Positions 1 to 5,731 of a stretch of DNA of 6,716 nucleotides are shown here, in pieces. Origin of the DNA: Alphaproteobacteria bacterium (GTDB taxonomy: Bacteria > Pseudomonadota > Alphaproteobacteria > Puniceispirillales > Marisalimonadaceae). Position numbers and translations under genes: made by a program. Within the stretch, counting starts at the first letter, position 1. Each line of letters starts with the position of its first letter. Under the pieces are notes generated by a model. The model worked only from the letters and a program-made list of their open reading frames with translations, was not told where the DNA came from and did not search any database. Location: assembly GCA_016777645.1 (NCBI GenBank), contig JADHRC010000087.1:1-6716 (forward strand), in the 5' to 3' direction.

Positions 1-1072
1 CAGTTAAAAAGATGACCTTAGATGCATGTTTTCCTTTTGAGATTGGTTTTACAATATTATCTATATGATAAATTGGATATGAAACCCTAGTATTTTGGGT
101 TACAGAAGTATCAGTATAGTCAACTTTACCGTTTTGATTTACAGTTACATTTTCTAGAAGAGCATCTCTTTTGATCGCTTTATAAATATCAGGTTCTTTT
201 TCTTTATCAAGGTCTATGGTCTTTGCATAGCATCCACCTTCAAAATTAAATACACCATCTTGATCCCAACCATGCTCGTCATCACCTATTAGTTCTCTTT
301 TAGGATCAGTTGATAAAGTAGTTTTTCCAGTTCCTGACAAACCAAAAAACAAAGCAACAGAACCATCTTTCCCTCTATTGGCAGAACAGTGCATTGATGC
401 TATGTTTTTAGGAGGTAACAAATAGTTCATGACTGAAAACATCCCTTTTTTCATTTCTCCACCGTACCAACTGCCTCCAATTATTTGAATTTTGTCAGTT
501 AGATTAAATGCAATAAATGTTTCTGAGTTTAAACCATCACTTTTAAAATTTTTATTATTTGATTTTGAACCGTTTAAAACATGAAAATCTGGGACAAAGT
601 CTTTAAGTTCTTCTTCTGAAGGTCTAATAAACATGTTTTTAACAAAATGAGCTTGCCAAGCAACTTCCATTACAAACCTTACTTTCAAACAAGTATCTTT
701 ATTGGCGCCACAAAATGCGTCCACTACATAAAGTTTTTTATTAGAAAGTTGGTTGGTAACAATATTATTTAGATTATCCCAAACATTTTTAGTAATTGGT
801 TTATTATCATTTTTGGATGTTTCAGAAGTCCACCATAAGCTATCCTTGGTATTTTCATCTTTTAAAATGTATTTATCTTTAGGAGATCTACCTGTGTAAA
901 TACCAGTCATTACATTAACTGCACCAAATTCTGTGTTCTGAACTTTTTCCAATCCCTCTAACTCATCAGAGTTTTCTTGTTCATATAAAAATTCATAAGT
1001 TGGGTTATAATAAATTTCTTTTATATTTACTATACCAATGTCTTGAAGTTGTTTTTGTACTTTAGTGCTCAT
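1..1072 (-). CDS. pckA: Phosphoenolpyruvate carboxykinase (ATP), 5' portion, truncated by window edge
   Basis: Cytosolic enzyme that converts oxaloacetate plus ATP to phosphoenolpyruvate, CO2 and ADP, the entry step of gluconeogenesis. I translated 357 codons from the ATG at 1070-1072; the frame stays open to the left edge. Bacterial ATP-type enzymes are about 540 residues, so roughly the last third is missing. Visible motifs in order: TGRSPKD (about 59-65, substrate-binding Arg62), WYGGEMKKG (202-210, catalytic Lys region), the P-loop GLSGTGKTT (244-252; bases 317-343), the metal-binding IGDDEHGW (262-269) and TRVSYPIYHI (328-337). The P-loop and GDDEHGW identify the ATP-dependent family, not the GTP-dependent one. 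A GGAAAAG Shine-Dalgarno-like stretch lies a few bases upstream of the ATG. No frameshift or lost catalytic residue is seen. The gene is divergent from the monooxygenase gene that starts at 1301. Confidence 0.97.
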   Translation of the reverse strand, partial: MSTKVQKQLQDIGIVNIKEIYYNPTYEFLYEQENSDELEGLEKVQNTEFGAVNVMTGIYTGRSPKDKYILKDENTKDSLWWTSETSKNDNKPITKNVWDNLNNIVTNQLSNKKLYVVDAFCGANKDTCLKVRFVMEVAWQAHFVKNMFIRPSEEELKDFVPDFHVLNGSKSNNKNFKSDGLNSETFIAFNLTDKIQIIGGSWYGGEMKKGMFSVMNYLLPPKNIASMHCSANRGKDGSVALFFGLSGTGKTTLSTDPKRELIGDDEHGWDQDGVFNFEGGCYAKTIDLDKEKEPDIYKAIKRDALLENVTVNQNGKVDYTDTSVTQNTRVSYPIYHIDNIVKPISKGKHASKVIFLT

Positions 1073-1102
1073 TAACTTTTCCAGAAGCTATTTTAAAAAA
1101 AG

Positions 1103-1127
1103 ACTATATCTTTATTATTTTTGTCAA
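1103..1127 (-). promoter_or_regulatory. Weak candidate promoter for pckA
   Basis: The minus strand carries a perfect -35 consensus TTGACA (1122-1127) upstream of pckA. The best -10-like hexamer, TATAGT (1103-1108), is only 13 bases away, clearly short of the usual 16-18. It is listed because the -35 match is exact and the distance to the start codon is reasonable, but the pairing may be accidental. Confidence 0.2.
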
Positions 1128-1196
1128 AACTTCAAGTAAATTATAATTATAAGTGAATTTTTAGAAACAATAGTTAATGATAAATGAAATTATTTT

Positions 1197-1226
1197 TTGT
1201 TATACTTAGATAAATTATATTATAAG
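1197..1226 (+). promoter_or_regulatory. Candidate sigma70-type promoter for the monooxygenase-peroxidase unit
   Basis: TTGTTA (1197-1202) is followed after 18 bases by TATAAG (1221-1226). This would start transcription near 1233 and give a leader of about 65 bases. A TATACT hexamer at 1201-1206 is another possible -10 but lacks a spaced -35. The call rests on hexamer resemblance in A/T-rich DNA only. Confidence 0.28.
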
Positions 1227-1300
1227 ATTAATAAAAATCAAGATTTCAATACTTCTAGTTATAAAGGACTTCTAATTATTTTTATAGAAATTAAATATTG

Positions 1301-2404
1301 ATGATAAAAAATATTACTATTATTGGTGGAAGTGTTGCTGCCTGGCTAGCTGCTGTAGTTTTTACAAAAAAAAAATATCATGTAAATATATTTGAAGGTG
1401 ATAGTAATAGTTTTGGATCACAACAAATTTCGCCAAATGGATGGCTTGCTCTAAATCAGATTTGTAATATTGAACACGTTGAACCAATATTTGAACCATT
1501 CAACACAATACATATTAAAAAAATTAATTCTGAACAAACATTAGAATTTTTAACTAATTATGATCTAATAAATAAGGTTTCAAATTATGGCTCAATTAGC
1601 AGGGAAGACATTATTGAGATTTTCAAGACTCAAGCTCTTAAGAGTAAAAGAGTTAAAATATATTCATCAAAAATAGATCATATAGTAGCAAATGGATTGA
1701 ATAAAGAGCTCTTGGATAGTGAAGGAAGGCTTTTTGAATCAGATTTCATAATTGGTGCAGATGGTGTTAACGGAATATCAAGAAAATTCGTTGTAGGATC
1801 TAAAAAAAATACTGGCTTTAAAAAAATTTTTAGAGCTGTTTCACTAGATAATAATCCATACCAGTTAACTAAAAGAATGCTCCAGATTTTAATTCATTCT
1901 GAGGGATATTATGTGATTTACCCCACAATTATAAAAAAGAAAAAAGCAACAAATTATATATTTGTTCCAAACAAAAATAATACTACTCCACCAAAATTTT
2001 TAAATAGCACGTTACTTTATTTAATACCAAATGAATTACATTGGATCTCAACACATGTTCAAAAAAATTTAAAAGAAAAAACTTCCATATATAAACAGGG
2101 AACTTTTTTGTTCGGTGATGCAGCTTTTCCTACGCTTCCTCATTTAGCTCAAGGCGGAAATCAAATTCTCGAAGATGCTGTTTTCTTAAAAAAATTTTTA
2201 GAGCATAGTGATAACTTGGATGAATTAGTTAATTCTTTTATTCGAGCGAGATATTTAAAAAGAGATTTAATCTCTAAAAAATCAGAATTAATTGGTAAAC
2301 TGTTAAGTTCGAAGAATTTGACGGGCCACATTAGAAATTTCGCCATTCAATCTAATGGCAAAGATCTAATAGATAACTTTTTAAATCCAATATGGACATC
2401 TTAA
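1301..2404 (+). CDS. FAD-dependent monooxygenase, salicylate-hydroxylase-like (class A, PHBH fold)
   Basis: A 367-residue flavoprotein of the FAD_binding_3 / COG0654 type; members use NAD(P)H and O2 to hydroxylate aromatic or related small molecules. Landmarks in order: an N-terminal dinucleotide fold with GGSVAAWLAA (9-18) and Glu32 at the end of strand 2; QISPNGW (42-48), resembling QLSPNA of salicylate-hydroxylase relatives; SRED with Arg101; the DG motif GADGVNGISR (152-161); and the GD motif FGDAAFPTLPHLAQGGN (271-287), whose PxLAQG part is typical of the salicylate-hydroxylase branch. Oddities: the glycine motif has Ser11 and Ala14 where Gly is usual, and the GDAAH His is Phe276. The protein is slightly short for the family. 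An in-frame TTG at 1298 directly precedes the ATG at 1301; ATG is preferred because neither has a clear Shine-Dalgarno sequence. By eye this is among the most A/T-rich genes here. The substrate cannot be told from sequence; the family call is firm, the activity is not. Confidence 0.85.
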   Translation: MIKNITIIGGSVAAWLAAVVFTKKKYHVNIFEGDSNSFGSQQISPNGWLALNQICNIEHVEPIFEPFNTIHIKKINSEQTLEFLTNYDLINKVSNYGSISREDIIEIFKTQALKSKRVKIYSSKIDHIVANGLNKELLDSEGRLFESDFIIGADGVNGISRKFVVGSKKNTGFKKIFRAVSLDNNPYQLTKRMLQILIHSEGYYVIYPTIIKKKKATNYIFVPNKNNTTPPKFLNSTLLYLIPNELHWISTHVQKNLKEKTSIYKQGTFLFGDAAFPTLPHLAQGGNQILEDAVFLKKFLEHSDNLDELVNSFIRARYLKRDLISKKSELIGKLLSSKNLTGHIRNFAIQSNGKDLIDNFLNPIWTS

Positions 2405-2407
2405 AAT

Positions 2408-2953
2408 ATGAAAAATATCTTATTTTTTTTTTATTTAATAACAGGAATAATAATGGTTAATGATGCTAGTGCTAATGCATATAAATTTAACTTTAAATCA
2501 GTTGACGGTGAATTAATAAAGTTAAGTGATTTTAAAGGAAAACCAATGTTAGTCATTAATACTGCCTCTCTATGTGGTTTCACCAATCAATATGCTGATA
2601 TAGAAGTACTACACAAAAGATATAAAAAAGACGGACTTATAATTTTGGCAGTACCTTCAAATGACTTTGGAAACCAAGAATTATCTACAAACGAAAAAGT
2701 TAAAGAATTTTGTACGACAAATTTTGATATCACTTTTCTATTAACAGAAATCACTGATATAAAAGGAAACAATGGACATGGTTTTTTTAAGTGGATAAAA
2801 GAAGAAGCTGGCTTTTTAGCTTTCCCAAAATGGAACTTTTATAAATATCTCATTAATAAAAATGGTGAACTTGATTCTTGGTATGCTAGCACAACAAAAC
2901 CTGATTCAAATAAGATTAATCAAAAGATTAGAAAAATTATAGCTGATAAATAA
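2408..2953 (+). CDS. Secreted cysteine-type glutathione peroxidase / thiol peroxidase
   Basis: Reduces hydrogen peroxide and organic hydroperoxides using thiol donors (thioredoxin or glutathione, not decidable here). It has 181 residues: a hydrophobic N-terminal signal sequence (about 4-17) ending in a plausible signal-peptidase site after ASANA (residue 24), then a complete GPx fold of about 157 residues. The catalytic tetrad is visible: Cys56 in NTASLCGFTNQY (codon TGT, not selenocysteine TGA), Gln90 in SNDFGNQE, and Trp142 and Asn143 in PKWNF. Cys102 in EFCTTNF lies where thioredoxin-dependent GPx enzymes often carry a resolving cysteine. Many bacterial GPx proteins are cytoplasmic, so the signal peptide suggests a periplasmic role. 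The gene starts 3 bp after the monooxygenase stop, which implies co-transcription, and ends directly at a strong terminator. The Shine-Dalgarno sequence is weak (GGAC inside the previous gene). Confidence 0.94.
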   Translation: MKNILFFFYLITGIIMVNDASANAYKFNFKSVDGELIKLSDFKGKPMLVINTASLCGFTNQYADIEVLHKRYKKDGLIILAVPSNDFGNQELSTNEKVKEFCTTNFDITFLLTEITDIKGNNGHGFFKWIKEEAGFLAFPKWNFYKYLINKNGELDSWYASTTKPDSNKINQKIRKIIADK

Positions 2954-2981
2954 AAAAAGCCATCAAAGATGGCTTTTTTTT
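2952..2981. terminator. Bidirectional intrinsic terminator
   Basis: A perfect GCCATC / GATGGC stem (2959-2964 and 2968-2973) with an AAA loop is flanked by an A run on the left (2952-2958) and a T run on the right (2974-2981). The A and T runs extend the stem and give a U tract on either strand. It overlaps the stop codon of the peroxidase gene on the left and lies 18 bp from the stop of the convergent Bax-inhibitor gene on the right, so it can end transcription from both sides. Confidence 0.92.
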
Positions 2982-2998
2982 ATATTTAAATTTTTAAA

Positions 2999-3727
2999 TT
3001 ATTCTCTGTTGCCTAAAAACATAAGTAAAAATTGAAACATTAATATAAAATCTAAATATAATGTTAAAGCGCCCATTACTGATTTTTTACCAGATGTTTC
3101 ATTATTATCACCCGCTAAGTACATATTTTTAATTTTTTGTGTATCATATGCGGTTAAACCTGCAAAAATAAGAACACCAATGATTGAAATCATGAAATCT
3201 AATTGAGTTGAAGCCATAAAAATATTAACTATCTGAGCTATAATCAAACCAAAAACACCCATCATTAAAAAAGAGCCTAGGCCTGAAAGGGACTTTTTAG
3301 TGGTATAGCCATAGATAGATAGAGCAGCGAAGGCTGCGGCAGTAATAAAAAATGCTCTAACTACAGATGCACCTGTGTAAACAAGTAGAATTGATGACAA
3401 AGAGAGCCCCATTAATCCAGCATATACATAGAATAGGCTTCTGGCTTTTTGAGCTGAAATACTATTTATTCTTGCAGATATGTAGAAAACCATTCCTAAG
3501 GGCGCTAACATTACCACCCACTTTAGAGGGCTTAAGAAAAATAATTCACCTATGGGTGTTAAGGCACCATTGGAAATAGCAAGAAAGTTTAATCCCATAG
3601 CCATGAAACCTGTCAATGCTAGGGCTGTTGTCATATGATTATAAACACCAAGCATATATGATCTAAGACCCAAATCTATCTGGGTAGCTTGAGCATTTGA
3701 ACTTGACATGAAACGATTATTATTCAT
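2999..3727 (-). CDS. Bax inhibitor-1 / YccA family seven-helix membrane protein
   Basis: A 242-residue integral inner-membrane protein of the BI-1 / TMBIM family (UPF0005). Bacterial members are implicated in calcium leak or in membrane-protein quality control with FtsH. After a short polar N-terminus there are about seven hydrophobic segments (roughly 31-51, 68-84, 98-117, 121-139, 150-170, 178-194, 219-237). GLRSYMLGVYN (20-30) and the C-terminal ALTLYLDF (220-227) match the form common in alphaproteobacteria. Asp195 in AYDTQK and Asp226 in LYLDF are candidates for the paired acidic residues described as a pH sensor in Bacillus YetJ. The start at 3725-3727 is favoured over Met7 because an AAGGA sequence at 3738-3742 lies 10 bases upstream of it. 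The gene follows rlmN by 102 bp on the same strand and may be read through or have its own promoter. Family assignment is firm; the cellular role is not. Confidence 0.95.
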   Translation of the reverse strand: MNNNRFMSSSNAQATQIDLGLRSYMLGVYNHMTTALALTGFMAMGLNFLAISNGALTPIGELFFLSPLKWVVMLAPLGMVFYISARINSISAQKARSLFYVYAGLMGLSLSSILLVYTGASVVRAFFITAAAFAALSIYGYTTKKSLSGLGSFLMMGVFGLIIAQIVNIFMASTQLDFMISIIGVLIFAGLTAYDTQKIKNMYLAGDNNETSGKKSVMGALTLYLDFILMFQFLLMFLGNRE

Positions 3728-3737
3728 TTACATATTT

Positions 3738-3742
3738 TCCTT
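3738..3742 (-). promoter_or_regulatory. Shine-Dalgarno AAGGA for the Bax-inhibitor gene, with ATG-TAA between it and the start
   Basis: AAGGA on the minus strand lies 4 bases before an ATG (3731-3733) that is immediately followed by TAA (3728-3730), and 10 bases before the true ATG at 3725-3727. The ribosome site is therefore placed at least as well for the start-stop pair as for the gene. Confidence 0.55.
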
Positions 3743-3764
3743 ATTAAAATTAATTTACTTTTGT

Positions 3765-3793
3765 AATGTAATAGCTAATGCCTCTTAAAGCAA
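3765..3793 (-). promoter_or_regulatory. Candidate promoter for the Bax-inhibitor gene
   Basis: On the minus strand TTGCTT (3788-3793) and TACATT (3765-3770) are separated by exactly 17 bases, predicting a start near 3758 and a leader of about 30 bases. The hexamers match consensus at only 3 and 4 of 6 positions. No strong terminator lies between rlmN and this site, so read-through from rlmN is equally possible. Confidence 0.3.
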
Positions 3794-3829
3794 TAGTTTC
3801 ATAAAAATTTAATATTCTTAACAATTTTT

Positions 3830-4933
3830 TTAAATTGAATGTAAAGGCATGAGTTTATTGATTTGTGATCTTCTTATTTTCTCTGTTTCAGACTTTAATT
3901 GCCCACATGCTGCGTAAATATCTTGGCCTCGAGGTTTTCTAACAGGAGATGCATAACCTGCATCCATAATTACTTTTGCAAATTGATCTATACTCTTTTG
4001 CGAGGAAGTTTCAAATAATGACCCTGGCCATGGATTAAATGGAATCAAGTTGATTTTGGATGGTATTCCTGAAATTAATTCAACTAGTTTTTTGGCATCT
4101 TCAACTGTATCGTTTATGCCTCTTATCATAACATACTCCCATGTAATTCTTCTAGAGTTTGATAAGTTAGGATAATTTCTACATGTGTTTATTAACTCTT
4201 CTAAATTATATTTTTTATTTATTGGAACTAACTTATTTCTCAAATCATCATTAACTGCATGAAGTGAAATAGCTAAATTTACACCCAAGTCAGATCCAGC
4301 TATATCTATAAAAGGTATTATCCCAGAAGTTGATAATGTTATCCTCCTTCTTGAAATAGAAATACCATCGTCTGACATCATTATTTTTATAGATTTGCTA
4401 ACTTCTTCATAATTTAATAAGGGTTCTCCCATACCCATCATAACTATATTAGTTACTTTTCTTCCATTTTTACCAGAAGGCCAATCTTGTAAATGATCCA
4501 TTACAACCATTAATTGGCCAATGATTTCACCTGCTGTCAAATTTCTAACTAAAGCTTGCGTTCCAGTATGGCAAAAGGAGCAATTTAGTGTACAACCTAC
4601 TTGACTTGATAAACAAACAGTTCCTCTATCATCTTGAGGTATGTAAACAGTTTCTATTTCGGATTTGTCCTTAAGTTTAATTAACCATTTTATGGTACCG
4701 TCTTTACTCTTATGAATCTCAGAAATTTCTAGCCTTGGTATATAAGAAATTTCATTTAAGAAATATTTGTCTGTCTTGGATATATTTTTCATATCTTCAA
4801 ATGATTTGAGACCAAAACAATAAATCCATCTCCATATTTGCGTGGCTCTAAATTTAGGAAGATTATTAGTAGTACAAAAAGTTTTTAAATCTTCAAAACT
4901 TAACTCAAGGAGATCTTGTTTTAAAATAGACAC
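3830..4933 (-). CDS. rlmN: Dual-specificity rRNA/tRNA (adenine-C2) methyltransferase, radical SAM
   Basis: Cytoplasmic radical-SAM enzyme that methylates C2 of A2503 in 23S rRNA and of A37 in some tRNAs, tuning peptidyl-transferase and decoding fidelity. It is full length at 367 residues. An N-terminal helical domain (about 1-70) precedes the radical-SAM core. Visible elements: ETVYIP (94-99); Cys107, one of the catalytic pair; the 4Fe-4S triad Cys114-xxx-Cys118-xx-Cys121 in VGCTLNCSFCHTG; the SAM-binding GMGEPL (167-172); SLHA (223-226); and the C-terminal methyl-carrier Cys343 in YAACGQ. The start is GTG at 4931-4933: an in-frame TAG sits immediately before it and the next in-frame ATG is codon 48, which would cut into the N-terminal domain. 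A GAGAAAG purine tract lies about 10 bases upstream. The gene follows the ialB-like gene by 29 bp on the same strand, so the two are probably one transcript. Confidence 0.98.
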   Translation of the reverse strand: MSILKQDLLELSFEDLKTFCTTNNLPKFRATQIWRWIYCFGLKSFEDMKNISKTDKYFLNEISYIPRLEISEIHKSKDGTIKWLIKLKDKSEIETVYIPQDDRGTVCLSSQVGCTLNCSFCHTGTQALVRNLTAGEIIGQLMVVMDHLQDWPSGKNGRKVTNIVMMGMGEPLLNYEEVSKSIKIMMSDDGISISRRRITLSTSGIIPFIDIAGSDLGVNLAISLHAVNDDLRNKLVPINKKYNLEELINTCRNYPNLSNSRRITWEYVMIRGINDTVEDAKKLVELISGIPSKINLIPFNPWPGSLFETSSQKSIDQFAKVIMDAGYASPVRKPRGQDIYAACGQLKSETEKIRRSQINKLMPLHSI

Positions 4934-4962
4934 CTACGTTATGCTTTCTCAAAAAATTTTAA

Positions 4963-5478
4963 CTAAGAACAACTTTTGTCTATAAGTCTTAATGCTTTTG
5001 TAAAACCTATTAAAGAGTATGTATCAACAATTTTATTACCTGGGGTAGAAGTGCCTGTTACTTTTAGCAATTTACCTTTTCTCATTGATTGAACAAGGAA
5101 CCTATCTACTTTAGAACTCTCTGACCAAGCTCGATCATCAACAGGGAAAAGCTTTGTTCTTTTTCCATCTACATCAAAGATAACATCTTCATTTCGTTTG
5201 AAATTAAAACCAGCTTTTATAGATACTTCATGGGTACTTCCACCCTTTATGTTTGTAACAAATACATATGGTTTACCCCTATTGTCTTTATTAAATTTTC
5301 CAACGGTTTTAATAGGCTCAGAGGTAATAAAACAAGTTTTAGATTTGCCTTTTAAAGTAGAGTAAGCTTTCCAGTTTTTTTCAGAGCCCAACAAACTTGT
5401 TTCAGCAAATGAGACTTTAGAGGCAAATAAGGTTAATGTTAAAAATGCGCTAAAAGAAATCAACCTAAAGAAATTCAT
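4963..5478 (-). CDS. IalB-family (invasion-associated locus B) periplasmic protein
   Basis: A 171-residue exported protein. Residues 1-25 form a clear signal peptide (MNFFR start, hydrophobic core about 6-20, cleavage probably after VSFA). The mature part, near 146 residues, resembles PF06776: WKAY near its start, a KTCFITSEP segment (47-55), YVFVTN (71-76), a lysine/arginine-rich strand region (about 90-137), TGTSTPGNKIVDTYSLIGFTKAL spread over 141-163, and a terminal Cys. Two cysteines (Cys49, Cys170) probably form a disulfide in the periplasm. The name comes from a Bartonella locus linked to red-cell invasion, but the family is widespread in free-living alphaproteobacteria and no virulence role is implied. 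The start at 5476-5478 has a GGGAA sequence 4 bases upstream. Neighbours are rlmN 29 bp downstream and argG divergently upstream. Molecular function is unknown; the family call rests on remembered pattern and context. Confidence 0.83.
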   Translation of the reverse strand: MNFFRLISFSAFLTLTLFASKVSFAETSLLGSEKNWKAYSTLKGKSKTCFITSEPIKTVGKFNKDNRGKPYVFVTNIKGGSTHEVSIKAGFNFKRNEDVIFDVDGKRTKLFPVDDRAWSESSKVDRFLVQSMRKGKLLKVTGTSTPGNKIVDTYSLIGFTKALRLIDKSCS

Positions 5479-5650
5479 TATGTTCCCATGAATAATACCC
5501 TAAAATGAGATGTCTAACTACATTTCTATAGGGATTAATTTATTTCTTTTTATTAACTAACAATTATTAGGTTTACTTACAACCCCTATTGTCTCTAAAA
5601 TTTCAATAAAATAATTATTTTTTTTACAATTTTTTTTTTTTAAAGTATTT

Positions 5651-5677
5651 TTGTCCTAAATATTTTACTGATATTAA
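5651..5677 (+). promoter_or_regulatory. Weak candidate promoter for argG
   Basis: TTGTCC (5651-5656) and TATTAA (5672-5677) are 15 bases apart, and a T-rich tract lies just upstream of the -35, as in an UP element. The implied leader is about 45 bases. Both hexamers match consensus at only 4 of 6 positions and the spacing is short, so this is tentative. Confidence 0.25.
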
Positions 5678-5721
5678 TTATTTTTTTTTAAAAGAGAAAT
5701 CATAATATTTTTAAATAATTT

Positions 5722-5726
5722 AAGGA
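5722..5726 (+). promoter_or_regulatory. Shine-Dalgarno AAGGA for argG
   Basis: AAGGA lies 5 bases before the ATG at 5732-5734. It is the cleanest ribosome-binding site in the window and fixes the argG start. Confidence 0.85.
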
Positions 5727-5731
5727 ACAAA

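Larger units (their letters stand above)
1073..1300. other. AT-rich divergent intergenic region (pckA / monooxygenase)
   Basis: This non-coding spacer must hold the promoters of both flanking genes. It contains a TTGACA box on the minus strand (1122-1127), a perfect 12-bp palindrome (1141-1152) and a plus-strand promoter candidate (1197-1226). No ORF longer than about ten codons and no structured RNA was recognised. The base composition is so A/T-rich that promoter-like hexamers are expected by chance. Confidence 0.7.
5479..5731. other. Divergent intergenic region (ialB-like / argG) with long T tracts
   Basis: This spacer should contain the promoters of both operons. It has runs of 8 T (5618-5625) and 12 T (5630-5641) separated by ACAA, and a separated inverted pair ATAGGG (5528-5533) / CCCTAT (5584-5589). 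No small ORF, tRNA or recognisable riboswitch was found. I could not pick a convincing minus-strand promoter for the ialB-like gene. Confidence 0.7.

Noticed and set aside
2161..2346. Open frame of about 61 codons on the minus strand inside the monooxygenase gene
   Set aside because: It lies antisense to the conserved C-terminal part of the monooxygenase; no recognisable domain or start context.
2573..2575. Possible selenocysteine at the GPx active site
   Set aside because: The codon is TGT (Cys), not TGA.
2587..2772. Open frame of about 61 codons on the minus strand inside the peroxidase gene
   Set aside because: It is antisense to the conserved GPx catalytic core and has no domain resemblance.
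3367..3579. Open frame of about 70 codons on the plus strand inside the Bax-inhibitor gene
   Set aside because: It is antisense to the membrane-spanning core; its composition is explained by the complement of hydrophobic codons.
3822..3837. CAATTT / AAATTG inverted repeat at the 3' end of rlmN
   Set aside because: All but one pair of the stem is A/T, it overlaps the stop codon, and it lacks a G/C core, so it is not a credible terminator.
5528..5589. ATAGGG / CCCTAT inverted pair in the argG spacer as an operator or riboswitch stem
   Set aside because: The arms are only 6 bp and 50 bases apart with no supporting secondary stems; chance is likely.
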